DNA of 64,000 bases from Alphaproteobacteria bacterium (GCA_016869535.1 VGDX01000009.1:1-64000), one strand, 5' to 3'; positions 22,547 through 32,742 are shown, counted from the first letter of the stretch. The notes: a model not told the origin generated them from the letters alone. Numbers and translations: made by a program.

Positions 22547-22906
22547 CTAACGAAGCTCGATGGTCTTGCCGTTCACCGTGATGCGTTCGGCGCGCATTTC
22601 TGCCGTGCCGTCACGCTTCGGGTAGGCCTCGATAATCACCTTGGTTCCGACGGTGAGGTCTTCCTTCGGCAATCCACGTGTCTGCATGCGAGAGGGCGGT
22701 GCGAGCACCACGACCCAGGGCTTGCCTTCGTAGACGACCTCGATTTCGCCGTGGGGCTGCTGATAGCGCACAACCTCGACCGGAGCCTCAACCTTGATGA
22801 CCTTGGCGGCGTCGTAATTGTTCCAGCCGTGATGCGCGACGGCGCGCGGTACTCCAAGCAGCACGAGGGCGGCGAATATGATGAAGGCGTAACGATAAAC
22901 CTGCAT
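22547..22906 (-). CDS. DUF6152-like periplasmic protein
   Basis: 119 residues. A signal peptide (MQVYRYAFIIFAALVLLGVPRAVA) ends directly before the motif HHGWNNYDAAKV. The mature beta-rich domain (VIKVEAPVEVVRYQQPHGEI, then GTKVIIEAYPKRDG) fits DUF6152. The two N-terminal histidines could bind a metal ion (inference). ATG at 22906 is preferred because AAAGGA is nine bases upstream. Forms a pair with the DUF6644-like gene. Confidence 0.65.
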   Translation of the reverse strand: MQVYRYAFIIFAALVLLGVPRAVAHHGWNNYDAAKVIKVEAPVEVVRYQQPHGEIEVVYEGKPWVVVLAPPSRMQTRGLPKEDLTVGTKVIIEAYPKRDGTAEMRAERITVNGKTIELR

Positions 22907-22973
22907 TCCACTGTCCTTTCTCATGATGTCGCCCTGGATAAACCCCCATCCTATCATTTGTTCCCTATGGCGG

Positions 22974-23549
22974 TCATGGCCCGGCGGGATTGTGCTTGTA
23001 GTGGTCCTCGATCTTTTCCACCAATAGCCGCCAAGCCTCGTGCTCGCGGGGACCAGCCGTCTTTTCCACCGCGATCTGGAGATAAGCGAGCTCGCGTTCG
23101 ATCTTCTCGCGCGGCAGCATGTGCAAGCGGCTCGTGAGGATCGCCGCCTCGATCACCGCGGCTTGCGCCCGGTTGAAGCCCTTGAACGGCGTGTGCGTCG
23201 CCTCATGCACCACACGGCAATGGAAACGCGGGCGTTGCTCGTCCTCCTCGATCCGATCGACGGCAAGCTCGGCATGGGAAAGCGCGCCGTCGAGCACGGC
23301 GCCGGGCACATGGGTCGAGGCACGGCTCGGCCAGTCCTTGTTGCCGGTGAGGCATCCGGCGAACACCAGAACGTCGTCGGTGAAATTGGCGACGGCGAAG
23401 GGATTGCTCCGCAGATTGTCCAGCGTGGCCGAGGGACGGAACGGCGCGATGATCCAACCCTCTCCGTCGGCAATCAGGCCGAGAGGCGCGATATGCACCC
23501 TCCCCTCTTCATTGATGGTGGTGACGATACATTCCCGGATCATCGGCAT
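22974..23549 (-). CDS. DUF447 flavin-reductase-like protein of the C1 cluster
   Basis: 191 residues. A split-barrel FMN-binding-type N-terminal domain (IVTTINEEGRVHIAPLGLIA, APFRPSATLDNLRSNPFAVANFTDD) and a helical C-terminal part match DUF447, known from methanogens and methylotrophs. Biochemical role unknown; a flavin-linked step in H4MPT or methanofuran metabolism is plausible. Three bases after the DHPS-like gene, so in the same operon as its last gene. Confidence 0.78.
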   Translation of the reverse strand: MPMIRECIVTTINEEGRVHIAPLGLIADGEGWIIAPFRPSATLDNLRSNPFAVANFTDDVLVFAGCLTGNKDWPSRASTHVPGAVLDGALSHAELAVDRIEEDEQRPRFHCRVVHEATHTPFKGFNRAQAAVIEAAILTSRLHMLPREKIERELAYLQIAVEKTAGPREHEAWRLLVEKIEDHYKHNPAGP

Positions 23550-23552
23550 GGC

Positions 23553-24950
23553 TCAGGCCTTGCGTTTCTTCTTGGCGAGCAGCGTATGGCCGGCCTCTTT
23601 CAACCGCGTGCGGTCGTCAATCGGCGCGTCAGCCGCCACGCCCCAATCGAGCGGCTCGTCCTGGGCGTAACGCTTGCCGAGCCGCCAGGCGATCTCGGCC
23701 TTGGCGAGTTCGGCACCGAGATAGAAGGCATGCGGCCCGTCCTCCTCCACGCCGAGCTTGGCGAATAGCTCGAACACGTCTTGCGCCACATGATGGCCGT
23801 CGCGATTGAAGATGTGGATACCGTCCTCGGAAATCTCGATGCGATAATTCTTATCGCGCACTTCACGCGCGGCTTCCTCGATCTCCTCGCGGCTGAGCGG
23901 AAAGGGCCTCTTTGCATGTAAGGCCAGCAGCCCGTCGGTATAGCCCTTGGGCAGCTCGTTATCGGCACGCGAGGCGAACATCATGCGCCGGGCGATATCG
24001 TGCTCCTCATAGGTGCGCCGCGTGTGCGGGCTCACCTGCACCACGAGCACATTCCTGATATGCAGCTCAGACGCGATGCCGAGCAGCATCGCGGTGGTGC
24101 CGATAGAGTCGGCATCGGTCAGCTCGGTCAGATTGCCGGTACCCATCAAAATCTCCGCCTCGGGGCGCTCGCGCCGAAGCCGGGCATAGCGTTCGAGCGA
24201 GTCCATGAAACCAAAATTGATTGGATCGAGCACGGGGTCGGCGAGATATTCGCGCCCCTTGGCGTCGAGCGCGTCCATGGCACGGAAAAGCGAGTCCATG
24301 TCCCCGTGATCCTTGGGGATCAGCACCGGCACGGATTGAACCTGGTCGGCGATATGCAGCGTCTCTTCGTTGAGGCTCAGCAGGAAATCGGCGCCGGCCT
24401 TGCCGCCGCGCAGCAACTCGTCGGGATCGGCGGTATCGACGCTCACCTTGTAACCGTGCTTCTTGAGCGCGCGCACCGCTTCCTCGAGATGCGGAAACGG
24501 CGTATCCGGCAAACTCCCGAGATCGATCACGTCGGCGCCCTTGTGCGAATAGTCCTCGGCGCGTTCCAGGATCTCCTCGACGGAGATGTTCGGCGCATCC
24601 ATGATCTCGGCGAAGATCCGGATGTCGTATTTGGTCATATCCGAAGCCCTGCGGGCACGGCCGAAATAGACGGGAATATCCTTCACCTCGTCGGGCCCGC
24701 GCAGCACCGGCACGCCGTAATGCGCCGATAGACGCTCAAGATCGGCGCGGCAGCGGCCGGGCAGCATGATCTTGTCCTCCTCCACCGGAGCCGGCAGCCG
24801 CCGCAAGATAATGTCCTCGGTCATCAGCGCGGCGACCTTGACCCCGATATCCAGCACCTTCCATGCGAACTCCGCCTCCATGCTTTTGAGCACGGCTTCG
24901 AGGCGCGGCTTGGCCAGGTGTCCGGTCAGGAACAGGATGCTTTCAGCCAT
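23553..24950 (-). CDS. Dihydropteroate-synthase-like protein (DUF6513-type)
   Basis: 465 residues. An N-terminal domain unique to this family (SILFLTGHLAKPRLEAVLKS) precedes a pterin-binding TIM barrel with GADVIDLGSLPDTPFPHLEE (the DHPS-like DVGG/S region), YKVSVDTADPDELLRGGKAG, LLSLNEETL and LDPINFGFMDSLERY. Members in archaea and methylotrophs are thought to couple hydroxymethyl-dihydropterin to ribofuranosylaminobenzene phosphate, replacing folate DHPS in H4MPT synthesis. It is distinct from FolP in length and N-terminus. Confidence 0.85.
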   Translation of the reverse strand: MAESILFLTGHLAKPRLEAVLKSMEAEFAWKVLDIGVKVAALMTEDIILRRLPAPVEEDKIMLPGRCRADLERLSAHYGVPVLRGPDEVKDIPVYFGRARRASDMTKYDIRIFAEIMDAPNISVEEILERAEDYSHKGADVIDLGSLPDTPFPHLEEAVRALKKHGYKVSVDTADPDELLRGGKAGADFLLSLNEETLHIADQVQSVPVLIPKDHGDMDSLFRAMDALDAKGREYLADPVLDPINFGFMDSLERYARLRRERPEAEILMGTGNLTELTDADSIGTTAMLLGIASELHIRNVLVVQVSPHTRRTYEEHDIARRMMFASRADNELPKGYTDGLLALHAKRPFPLSREEIEEAAREVRDKNYRIEISEDGIHIFNRDGHHVAQDVFELFAKLGVEEDGPHAFYLGAELAKAEIAWRLGKRYAQDEPLDWGVAADAPIDDRTRLKEAGHTLLAKKKRKA

Positions 24951-24995
24951 TGGCCGTTCTAACCCGCTTCACGGTCCAAGGGCGAGCCTAAGTCG

Positions 24996-25649
24996 CTAGA
25001 CGATCGCGCCGCCGCAAGGGGTGTTTTCGGCTAGCGCTTCAGCCAAGAGCTGCCGGTCGTCGCGGCCGAGCAGGAAACTGGTGATACCGGTCTCCTTAAG
25101 CATGGCGGGAAAGGCTTCATCGACCACGCCCTCGCGGGCAAGCCCTTCAGCGCCAAGCCGCGTGCCTTTCCGCGCGATCGATTTGATCAGATAGCAGCGC
25201 GGCGCGGCGAGCCTTGCCGCAAGCCAGAGCGCGAGACTGTCGGAAGTGAGCCGCCAGGAATTCTCGATATCCGTGCGACCGGCAATCGCGGCATAAGGCG
25301 CCCATACCGCCACCTGTCCTTGATCGAGTGTGCGTTGAAGCTCCTCCTCGGTGGCGCCGACAGAGAAGCCCGGCCGCGTGCCCGCAACCGCCCAGGCCAG
25401 CTGGTCCATGGCCAGCAGCGCCATGCGATGCGCCACAGGATCGCCGAAGCCGAGTTCCGATTGGCAGGCGCGGACTTCGTCGGCGAGCGCCCCTCCCCCC
25501 GGCACCACGACGAGGGGCTCAGGCGACGCGGCGATGACATCGAGCCAGTCGGCAAGCGCGCCGGATCGGATCACGCTGCCGCCGAGCTTCACGACGATGG
25601 GCCTCTTCACCGCTGCGCGAGGCGAAAGGGATAGAGCTTGGGTGGCCAT
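24996..25649 (-). CDS. Amino-acid-kinase family protein (MfnE-like)
   Basis: 217 residues. Kinase motifs are VVKLGGSVI at the N-terminus, VVVPGGGALADEVR, a central LTSDSLALWLAARL and a short C-terminus. The archaeal homologue MfnE phosphorylates aminomethylfuran-phosphate to the diphosphate in methanofuran synthesis, and the gene sits with MfnB here, supporting the same role. The start at 25649 (GAAGGGC upstream) lies two bases after the FolB-like stop. Confidence 0.8.
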   Translation of the reverse strand: MATQALSLSPRAAVKRPIVVKLGGSVIRSGALADWLDVIAASPEPLVVVPGGGALADEVRACQSELGFGDPVAHRMALLAMDQLAWAVAGTRPGFSVGATEEELQRTLDQGQVAVWAPYAAIAGRTDIENSWRLTSDSLALWLAARLAAPRCYLIKSIARKGTRLGAEGLAREGVVDEAFPAMLKETGITSFLLGRDDRQLLAEALAENTPCGGAIV

Positions 25650-25651
25650 GT

Positions 25652-26047
25652 TTAGCCCTTCGCTCTCTTGCGCACGATCTCCACGCCGACCGCTCCGGGT
25701 TCTTTGTCGAGCTTCTCGATTTTGACCCTGACGGCAGAAGCGCGCGGGTGGTCGAGACAATGCGCCGCCACATCCTCGGCCAAAGTCTCGACCAGATTGA
25801 TATGACCTTTTCCGACAATGGTCTTGATGCCGCCGATGATGGTGTCGTAATCGAACGCGCGACCGATATCGTCGTTCAACGCGGCCTTGGCCGGCAAAAG
25901 ATCGACATCGACGGTGAAGCGCACGCGCTGGGTCACACCCTTCTCATGGGTATAGACGCCGATCTCCACGTCGAGCACGAGATCGTGCATGAACACGCGG
26001 TCAGGGGTTTTGCTTTTTTTTGAACCTGACTTGGTTTTTTTGCTCAT
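25652..26047 (-). CDS. FolB-like dihydroneopterin aldolase
   Basis: 131 residues. A basic N-terminal extension (MSKKTKSGSKKSKTPD) comes before the T-fold domain FMHDLVLDVEIGVYTHEKGV, AFDYDTIIGGIKTIVG, NLVETLAEDVAAHCL and VRVKIEKLDKEPGAVGVEIV. It converts dihydroneopterin to 6-hydroxymethyl-dihydropterin. Placement between MfnB and MfnE-like genes suggests a paralogue dedicated to H4MPT rather than folate. It overlaps mfnB by ATGA. Confidence 0.85.
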   Translation of the reverse strand: MSKKTKSGSKKSKTPDRVFMHDLVLDVEIGVYTHEKGVTQRVRFTVDVDLLPAKAALNDDIGRAFDYDTIIGGIKTIVGKGHINLVETLAEDVAAHCLDHPRASAVRVKIEKLDKEPGAVGVEIVRKRAKG

Positions 26048-26754
26048 GCGGCAAGTCCGGGCTTGATGAAGCTTTGCGTGCAGCGCGGCATCAGCAACCT
26101 GATGGCCTGGCAAGCGTCCGTATCGAGTGCGGCATCGCGTGCGCCGTCGCGGCAGAGCGCGCCGCGAAAGCCGATGATGTCGGGCTGCAAGGGTAGCAGT
26201 GACGGCACATGCGTCGCACGCAACGATCCGGCGAGACCGACATGCAGTCCTCTGGCCTTGGCGGTTGCGACAAAACCGGCGAGCACATCGATGGTGAGAT
26301 GATCGAGCAGTGCGCCAGCGTCTTTACGGCGCGTATCGAGCATGACACCACTTGCACCGATGCGCGCGGCTTCCGATACCGCATCGAAGCCAGGCCAAGC
26401 ATCGGCGAACACGATAAGGATGAGTCGGGTCGTCCGCGCTTCCATCTCAAGCAGATCAAGGCAACGCCCTGCGTCGCCTTCCGGAAACAGGCCGAGCTTG
26501 ACGTAATCGACGCCCAGAGATGCGGTGGCGCGCACGGCATCCCGGATAATTTCGGCTTGCATCGGCAGATCGCCAATGGTGGCGCTGACCGGCGCACGGC
26601 CGGCGACACGTGCCACGCAGCCTCCGATCATGTCCGGATCGAGCGCGCCGAGAGCGCCGTTGCCGGGCTCCTTCAGGTCGATGATGTCGGCGCCGGCGCC
26701 GAGCGCCGTTTCGGCCTCGTCCGGATTGCGTACGCTCGCGAGGAACAGGGTCAT
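26044..26754 (-). CDS. mfnB: (5-formylfuran-3-yl)methyl phosphate synthase
   Basis: 236 residues, DUF556/MfnB TIM barrel. The N-terminal LASVRNPDEAETALGAGADI then IIDLKEPGNGALGA carries the Schiff-base lysine (K28), and later GVDYVKLGLFP and VMLDTRRKDAG hold further conserved lysines. It condenses two glyceraldehyde-3-phosphate molecules into the furan precursor of methanofuran. First gene of the operon mfnB-folB-mfnE-DHPS-DUF447. Confidence 0.93.
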   Translation of the reverse strand: MTLFLASVRNPDEAETALGAGADIIDLKEPGNGALGALDPDMIGGCVARVAGRAPVSATIGDLPMQAEIIRDAVRATASLGVDYVKLGLFPEGDAGRCLDLLEMEARTTRLILIVFADAWPGFDAVSEAARIGASGVMLDTRRKDAGALLDHLTIDVLAGFVATAKARGLHVGLAGSLRATHVPSLLPLQPDIIGFRGALCRDGARDAALDTDACQAIRLLMPRCTQSFIKPGLAA

Positions 26755-26782
26755 GGGTGCGCGTCATAGCGCGCGGCGGGCC

Positions 26783-28591
26783 TTAGCGGAATAGCCAACC
26801 GAACGGGTTGCCGCCCCCGCCCCCTTCCCCGCCGCGACGCGCACGACGCCGCTCGGTCCGGGGCGTCCCACGCGGCACCTCGAAACCCCAAAAATCGCGC
26901 GCAACCTGCGGCGAGGCAGTTCTCGGGCGATATTGCGGGCGAAGCGTGATCTCGTTGCTGATCCCGTCAGGACCGGTCACGACCACCGATGCCGTCTGCC
27001 AATTCCACTTTGCCGGCTCACTGCCCCAGCTATGCGGCTCGATGGACACGATCTTGTTGGCGCGCGTGTCGATGATGGCCACATATTCCAGACTCGCATT
27101 CGATCCGTCGTCGAATTCTCCGGCGTAATATCTCAGAAGCCCGATGCCGCTGAGCGGCTCCTTCATGAGCTTCCATTCCAGAATCCTCGGCTGGCCGCCG
27201 CTGAACATTTCAAGCTCGGCCTTGAGCGCGGGATATTTCGCATTGCTGGCCATATAGCGGCCCGGCGAGAGCTCCTTGACCACCCAGCCGTCGACCGGCT
27301 CGCCCAAAGCCACGCCAGGCACGGGCGGCACTTCCTGTTCGAGACGCACCAGCGCCTCGCGACTCTCGACCTGGAACGGATCCTGCGCCAAGGCCTGGCG
27401 ATAATCGGCGATCGCTTCATTGGTGCGGGTGAACGCCTCGTAGACATTCCCCCTGATGCGCAAAGCCACGGCATCGCTCGGCGTAATCCCCAGCGCCTGA
27501 TTGATGTCGTTCAACGCCGTGTAAACATTGCTCTGGGTTTCGTCAGGCCCGCCTTCAGGCGTTGCTGCCGACGCCGCAGCCGGTTTTCCCAGAAGCCGCG
27601 CCTCGGCGCGCATGGCATAGGCTTTGCCATTCTGAGGATCGAGCTGGATGGCACGGGTGAAGTCACCGATGGCATCGTCGAAGCGGCGCAATTGTATAAA
27701 CACCAAGCCACGCTCGAGATAGGTATCGACGAGATCGGGCTTAAGCTCGGCCGCCTTATTGAGATCCTCCAAGGCCTGATTGAATTTCTTCTCACCCGCA
27801 AAGGCAGTGCCGCGCAGCAGAAGAAGCTCGGGCGAAGGTTGCTCGCCCTGTGACTCGAGCACCTGAGTCGCATCCTCGGCGGCCTCGCCATACTTGCCGA
27901 GGGCGAGATTGGCGGCGGCGCGGTTCTGGTAGGCCGCCATGTATTTCGCATCGAGGCTGATGGCGCGGCTGAAGTCGCGCACCGCTGCATGGTAGCGCTT
28001 GAGCTCGGCATGGGCTTTGCCACGCCCGTTGAACGGTACGGCGCTTTCCGACATCAACTCGACGGCTTTACGGAAGTCGTGAAAGGCGGGGCTATATTGG
28101 CCGAGCATGGCGCGGGCATTGCCGCGATTGTTATAGGCCGCGCCGTAATTGCCCGACAGCGTAACGGCGCGGTCGAAATCCTTCACCGCCTCGTCGGGAT
28201 GGCCGAGATCCATCAGGGCGTTTCCCCGATTGTTGTAAACGGTGGCGTTCTCGGGTGCGAGCTGAATGGCCTGATTGAAATCGTCGATCGCTTCCTTGGT
28301 TTGTCCCATTCGCCATTTGGCGAGCCCGCGATCGCTGTAAATGCTCGCTTCGACGAAATCGGCGATCTCCGGCGCGGTCAGAGCCTCGTCATAGGAAGCG
28401 ATAGCCCGGTCATACTGCCCGCGCATCAGCGCCGCCGCCCCCTCGCGGGCGCGCAGCAAAGTCTTGTCCTCCGATTGCGCGAAGGCGCCAGTTCCGGCCA
28501 CCAAAAGGCCGGCGAGGATCAGGCAAAATTTGGCGCGAAACGATGCCATGGCGGCGACAGGACCCGCTTTCCCCAAGGCTTTCGCCTTCAT
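26783..28591 (-). CDS. Exported TPR-repeat protein
   Basis: About 602 residues. A signal peptide (KFCLILAGLLVAGTGAFA) is followed by roughly ten tetratricopeptide repeats (such as ASIYSDRGLAKWRMGQ, ATVYNNRGNALMDLGH, AAYNNRGNARAMLGQY, DTYLERGLVFIQLRRF), then a C-terminal beta-rich domain from about residue 430 (VDGWVVKELSPGRYMASNAK) and a Gly/Arg-rich tail GEGGGGGNPFGWLFR. Probably a periplasmic scaffold protein; partners unknown. ATG at 28591 was chosen; GTG at 28621 would overlap the preceding gene, and ATG at 28549 would give a more typical signal peptide length. Confidence 0.72.
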   Translation of the reverse strand: MKAKALGKAGPVAAMASFRAKFCLILAGLLVAGTGAFAQSEDKTLLRAREGAAALMRGQYDRAIASYDEALTAPEIADFVEASIYSDRGLAKWRMGQTKEAIDDFNQAIQLAPENATVYNNRGNALMDLGHPDEAVKDFDRAVTLSGNYGAAYNNRGNARAMLGQYSPAFHDFRKAVELMSESAVPFNGRGKAHAELKRYHAAVRDFSRAISLDAKYMAAYQNRAAANLALGKYGEAAEDATQVLESQGEQPSPELLLLRGTAFAGEKKFNQALEDLNKAAELKPDLVDTYLERGLVFIQLRRFDDAIGDFTRAIQLDPQNGKAYAMRAEARLLGKPAAASAATPEGGPDETQSNVYTALNDINQALGITPSDAVALRIRGNVYEAFTRTNEAIADYRQALAQDPFQVESREALVRLEQEVPPVPGVALGEPVDGWVVKELSPGRYMASNAKYPALKAELEMFSGGQPRILEWKLMKEPLSGIGLLRYYAGEFDDGSNASLEYVAIIDTRANKIVSIEPHSWGSEPAKWNWQTASVVVTGPDGISNEITLRPQYRPRTASPQVARDFWGFEVPRGTPRTERRRARRGGEGGGGGNPFGWLFR

Positions 28592-28614
28592 ATCCCTCAT
28601 AAGCACGAACTGTG

Positions 28615-30111
28615 TCAACACAGGGATTGCCCCTGCTTTCGCGCCGCCAAGTCTCGGAGGATGGCAGGCAGCATTTCGGTCAAATCTTCCGAGATCAGGC
28701 CGGGGCCGAAGGCTCTTGCCGCGGCGCCATGCAGCCAGACGGCGGCACTCGCTCCTGCGAAACCCCCCATACCTTGCGCCAGCAGTCCCAACACCATGCC
28801 GCCCAGCACGTCGCCGGTACCGGCGGTGGCAAGCCAGGGACTGGTGGTGGCATTGATCGAGGCGCGCTGATCGGGCGAAGCGACGATTGTGTCGGCCCCT
28901 TTGAGCACGATGACGGCGCCTGATTGCGCCGCGGCCTTGCGCGCGCGTTCGAGCTTGGACGCAGGCACGAGGTCTGCAAACAGCCTGGCAAACTCCCCGT
29001 CATGCGGCGTGAGCACGACAGGCGCTTGGCGTGAGGAAATCGCGGTAAACAATGTCCGCGGGTCGCCTGCGAAGCTCGTGATCGCGTCGGCGTCGAGAAC
29101 CACGGCGACCGGCGAAGCAAGCGCCGCCAGGACCATCTCCTTGGTTCGCTCCCCGACTCCCACGCCGGGTCCGATCAGCACTGCGTTCTTGCGGGCATCG
29201 GCAAGAAGCTCAGTGAGCGCGCGGGCATCGTCGACCTCGCGCACCATGATGGCGGTGAGCTGCGCGGCATTCACGGTCAGCGCATCGCGCGGCGATGCGA
29301 CGGTCACAAGCCCCGCGCCGATCCGTAACGCGCCGCGCGCGCCAAGACGCGCAGCGCCTGTGCTCCACAACGGCCCCGAGACCACGACCGCATGGCCGCG
29401 CGCGTATTTATGTCCCTCGGGCTTTGGCCAGGGGTAATCGTCGAGCCAAAACGCGGGCTTATTGGCAAAGGTCTTGGGCTCAATGGTCCCGAGCACTGAA
29501 TCGGGAATGCCGATATCCGCCACGTTGATCTCGCCGCAATGAACACGCCCGGGCATGAGCAGATGCCCCGGCTTCAGGCGGAAGAAGCTCACCGTGGAAG
29601 CGGCGTTGATCGCCACGCCCTTGACCTCCCCTGTCGTGCCGTCGATACCGCTTGGCACATCAACGGCAACGATCGGCAGCCCTGACGCATTGGCGGCATC
29701 GATCAATCCGGCGAGTTCACCGGTGATGGGCCGGCCGAGCCCGGCACCGAACAGGGCATCAACGATGACATCGGCGCCGGCGAGCAAATCGGGATCAAGA
29801 GGCTGAAGCTTGCCGTCGTAGCGCTTGGCCATCGCCGCAGCGTCTTTGGGCAGCCGGCTCGCATCGCCGCCGAAGCCGAGACGCACTTTGTATCCGCGCT
29901 CCATGAGATGGCGCGCGGCAACGAAGCCGTCGCCACCGTTATTGCCCGGACCGCACAGGACAGCGACCGTGGCAGCATCCGGAAAGCGTCGCGATACTTC
30001 GTCGGCGACAGCACGGCCGGCATTCTCCATGAGCACGAGGCTTGGGACGCCGCCGGCTATGGCTAGACGATCGGCCTCGGCCATCTCCTCCACGGTCAGG
30101 AGTTCAAGCAT
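28615..30111 (-). CDS. nnr: Bifunctional NAD(P)HX epimerase / dehydratase
   Basis: 498 residues. The N-terminal YjeF_N epimerase domain (about 1-215) has VLMENAGRAVADEVSRRFPD, VLCGPGNNGGDGFVAARHL and VDVPSGIDGTTG. The C-terminal ribokinase-like dehydratase (about 225-490) has KYARGHAVVVSG, LTPHDGEFARLF and the catalytic ATAGTGDVLGGMVLGLLAQG. It repairs hydrated NADH and NADPH. This is the usual bacterial fusion of the two activities. Confidence 0.93.
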   Translation of the reverse strand: MLELLTVEEMAEADRLAIAGGVPSLVLMENAGRAVADEVSRRFPDAATVAVLCGPGNNGGDGFVAARHLMERGYKVRLGFGGDASRLPKDAAAMAKRYDGKLQPLDPDLLAGADVIVDALFGAGLGRPITGELAGLIDAANASGLPIVAVDVPSGIDGTTGEVKGVAINAASTVSFFRLKPGHLLMPGRVHCGEINVADIGIPDSVLGTIEPKTFANKPAFWLDDYPWPKPEGHKYARGHAVVVSGPLWSTGAARLGARGALRIGAGLVTVASPRDALTVNAAQLTAIMVREVDDARALTELLADARKNAVLIGPGVGVGERTKEMVLAALASPVAVVLDADAITSFAGDPRTLFTAISSRQAPVVLTPHDGEFARLFADLVPASKLERARKAAAQSGAVIVLKGADTIVASPDQRASINATTSPWLATAGTGDVLGGMVLGLLAQGMGGFAGASAAVWLHGAAARAFGPGLISEDLTEMLPAILRDLAARKQGQSLC

Positions 30112-30259
30112 TGCGCACCATTTTGGGGATCCTATAGGCTGCTCAATTTCTATGCAGACAGCTTATTCTTTGGGCGATATCTTCTAAGGCCACATCCGCC
30201 TGGTTCTACCCTCAACGTTAATCCATTGAATTACAATGAAATTCATTCGCCTAGAGAAT

Positions 30260-30699
<440 letters not shown>

Positions 30700-30782
30700 C
30701 GAAGGCCGGCTTGACAACTATCGGAGATTTATTGACGCCGTCCGTGTGGCCGGGCGGCATTCACGCATGACAGGGGAGAACA

Positions 30783-32192
30783 ATGGCAGACGCTAAGAGT
30801 GTGAGCAAAAAGATCAAGGACGAAGAGATCAAGTTCGTCGACCTGCGTTTCACCGATCCGCGGGGCAAGATGCAGCATGTCACCATGGACGCCAAGCTGA
30901 TGGACGAGGAAGCATTCGCCGAAGGCATCATGTTCGACGGCTCCTCCATCGCCGGCTGGAAGGTGATCAACGAGTCGGACATGAAGCTCATGCCGGATCC
31001 GAAATCGGCGGTGCTCGATCCGTTCTTCGCCCAGAGCACGCTCGCCGTCTTTTGTGACGTGCTCGAGCCCTTGACCAACGAACCCTACGAACGCGATCCG
31101 CGCTCGATCGCCGGCAAGGCGCAAGCCTATATGCAGCAGACCGGGGTCGGCGACACGGCAGTGTTCGGACCCGAAGCTGAGTTCTTCGTGTTCGACGACG
31201 TGCGTTTCCAGGCCGAGCCGTATAATTGCGGATACAAGATCGACTCCATGGAGCTGCCGTCTAACATGGACACCGAGTACGAGATGGGCAATCTCGGCCA
31301 CCGTCCACGCACCAAAGGCGGCTATTTCCCGGTGCCTCCGGTGGACTCAGCGCAGGATCTCCGCTCGGAGATGCTGAGCGTCATGGCCGATATGGGCGTC
31401 GTCACCGAGAAGCATCACCATGAGGTGGGCGCCGCCCAGCACGAGCTCGGCATCAAGTTCGGGCCGATCGTGCAGACCGGTGACGCCATGCAGATCTACA
31501 AATACGTCATCCATCAGGTGGCGCAGGCCTACGGCAAGACCGCCTGCTTCATGCCGAAACCGGTCTTCGGTGACAACGGCTCGGGCATGCATACCCACCA
31601 GTCGATCTGGAAGGGCTCGAAGCCGGTCTTCGCCGGCGACAAATATGCCGATCTGTCTGACACCGCCCTGTTCTATATCGGCGGCATCCTGAAGCATGCG
31701 AAGGCGCTCAACGCGTATACCAACCCGTCAACCAATTCCTACAAGCGGTTGGTGCCGGGTTACGAGGCGCCGGTGCTGCTCGCCTACTCCTCGCGCAACC
31801 GCTCGGCCTCTTGCCGCATCCCGTTGGGTGCCGGTCCGAAAGCCAAACGTGTCGAGGTGCGCTTCCCGGATCCGGCCGCCAACCCGTATCTCGCTTTTGC
31901 CGCCATGCTCATGGCCGGGCTTGACGGCATCGAAAACAAGATCCATCCTGGCGACCCGATCGACAAGAACCTCTACGATCTGCCGCCCGAGGAGCTGGAG
32001 AAGGTGCCGACCGTATGCGGCTCGCTGCGCGAGGCTTGCGAGTCGCTCGACGCCGATCGCGCCTTCCTCAAGAAGGGTAACGTGTTCTCGGACGACGCGA
32101 TCGACTCCTATCTCGAGCTCAAGATGGAGGAGGTGGAGCGCTTCGAGATGATGCCCCACCCGATCGAGTTCGACATGTATTACAGCGTCTGA
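30783..32192 (+). CDS. glnA: Glutamine synthetase type I
   Basis: 469 residues, GSI-beta class. Motifs include [74 protein letters not shown] and the adenylylation tyrosine in NLYDLPPEE (near residue 397), so it is controlled by GlnE. It assimilates ammonium into glutamine. Follows glnB by 83 bases and ends at a strong terminator. Confidence 0.97.
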   Translation: MADAKSVSKKIKDEEIKFVDLRFTDPRGKMQHVTMDAKLMDEEAFAEGIMFDGSSIAGWKVINESDMKLMPDPKSAVLDPFFAQSTLAVFCDVLEPLTNEPYERDPRSIAGKAQAYMQQTGVGDTAVFGPEAEFFVFDDVRFQAEPYNCGYKIDSMELPSNMDTEYEMGNLGHRPRTKGGYFPVPPVDSAQDLRSEMLSVMADMGVVTEKHHHEVGAAQHELGIKFGPIVQTGDAMQIYKYVIHQVAQAYGKTACFMPKPVFGDNGSGMHTHQSIWKGSKPVFAGDKYADLSDTALFYIGGILKHAKALNAYTNPSTNSYKRLVPGYEAPVLLAYSSRNRSASCRIPLGAGPKAKRVEVRFPDPAANPYLAFAAMLMAGLDGIENKIHPGDPIDKNLYDLPPEELEKVPTVCGSLREACESLDADRAFLKKGNVFSDDAIDSYLELKMEEVERFEMMPHPIEFDMYYSV

Positions 32193-32217
32193 CGCAACAT
32201 AACGCTGCGTGTAAAGA

Positions 32218-32254
32218 TGGGGCGGGCGCTTATTGAGCGTCCGCCCCACTTTTG
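32218..32254 (+). terminator. Rho-independent terminator after glnA
   Basis: A 13-bp GC-rich stem (32218-32230 with 32236-32248, one G-T wobble), 5-nt loop, then ACTTTTG. Starts 26 bases after the glnA stop. Confidence 0.85.
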
Positions 32255-32342
32255 CCCGGACTGCCGAACCTTCGCGGCGCATTTCCCCGTGAAAAACGGC
32301 GGCAAAGGTTCTCGCCAGGCTCCCCCAAACTGAAAATCGCGC

Positions 32343-32648
32343 TTACATCAAATAGAGCACTCCGTAGAGCGCGCCGCCGGCGAGCGCGGCATAGAGCCAT
32401 GTCTTGTTGCCCTCGCACCAGGTGCCGACCAGCGCCGGCATGCCGAACACCACGAAACGGCAGAGCGATAATGTGATGAGCGTGGCGACGGCCGCGAGCA
32501 GCCAGAACGCGCCGTTGTTTTGCGTGGTTAGCGAGGCGGTGTGATCGAAATTGACGACATAGGTCTGCGCGCCGCTCGTGGTGAGCGCGATCACGCCCCA
32601 CACCGCCGCACATGTCAGTACCGTCATGAGAACGTAACGCATCGCCAT
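32343..32648 (-). CDS. Small membrane protein, unknown
   Basis: 101 residues with three hydrophobic segments (RYVLMTVLTCAAVWGVIALT; GAFWLLAAVATLITLSLCRFVVFGM; WLYAALAGGALYGVLYLM) and one conserved-looking loop around VGTWCEGNK. No family recognised. The start is uncertain (ATG at 32648 or 32642, GTG at 32663); no strong ribosome binding site. Confidence 0.5.
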   Translation of the reverse strand: MAMRYVLMTVLTCAAVWGVIALTTSGAQTYVVNFDHTASLTTQNNGAFWLLAAVATLITLSLCRFVVFGMPALVGTWCEGNKTWLYAALAGGALYGVLYLM

Positions 32649-32742
32649 GCGCCGGAACTTCACCGCTTTCGGCGCTAAATCTGCGCCAACACAGTAAAGA
32701 AACGGGTAAGCGGCAGGCTTAAGCGAAGGTTAATGACGCCGC

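Noticed and set aside
26783..28621. GTG start of the TPR protein at 28621
   Set aside because: It would overlap the stop of the nnr gene and put extra residues before the signal peptide; internal ATGs are more credible.
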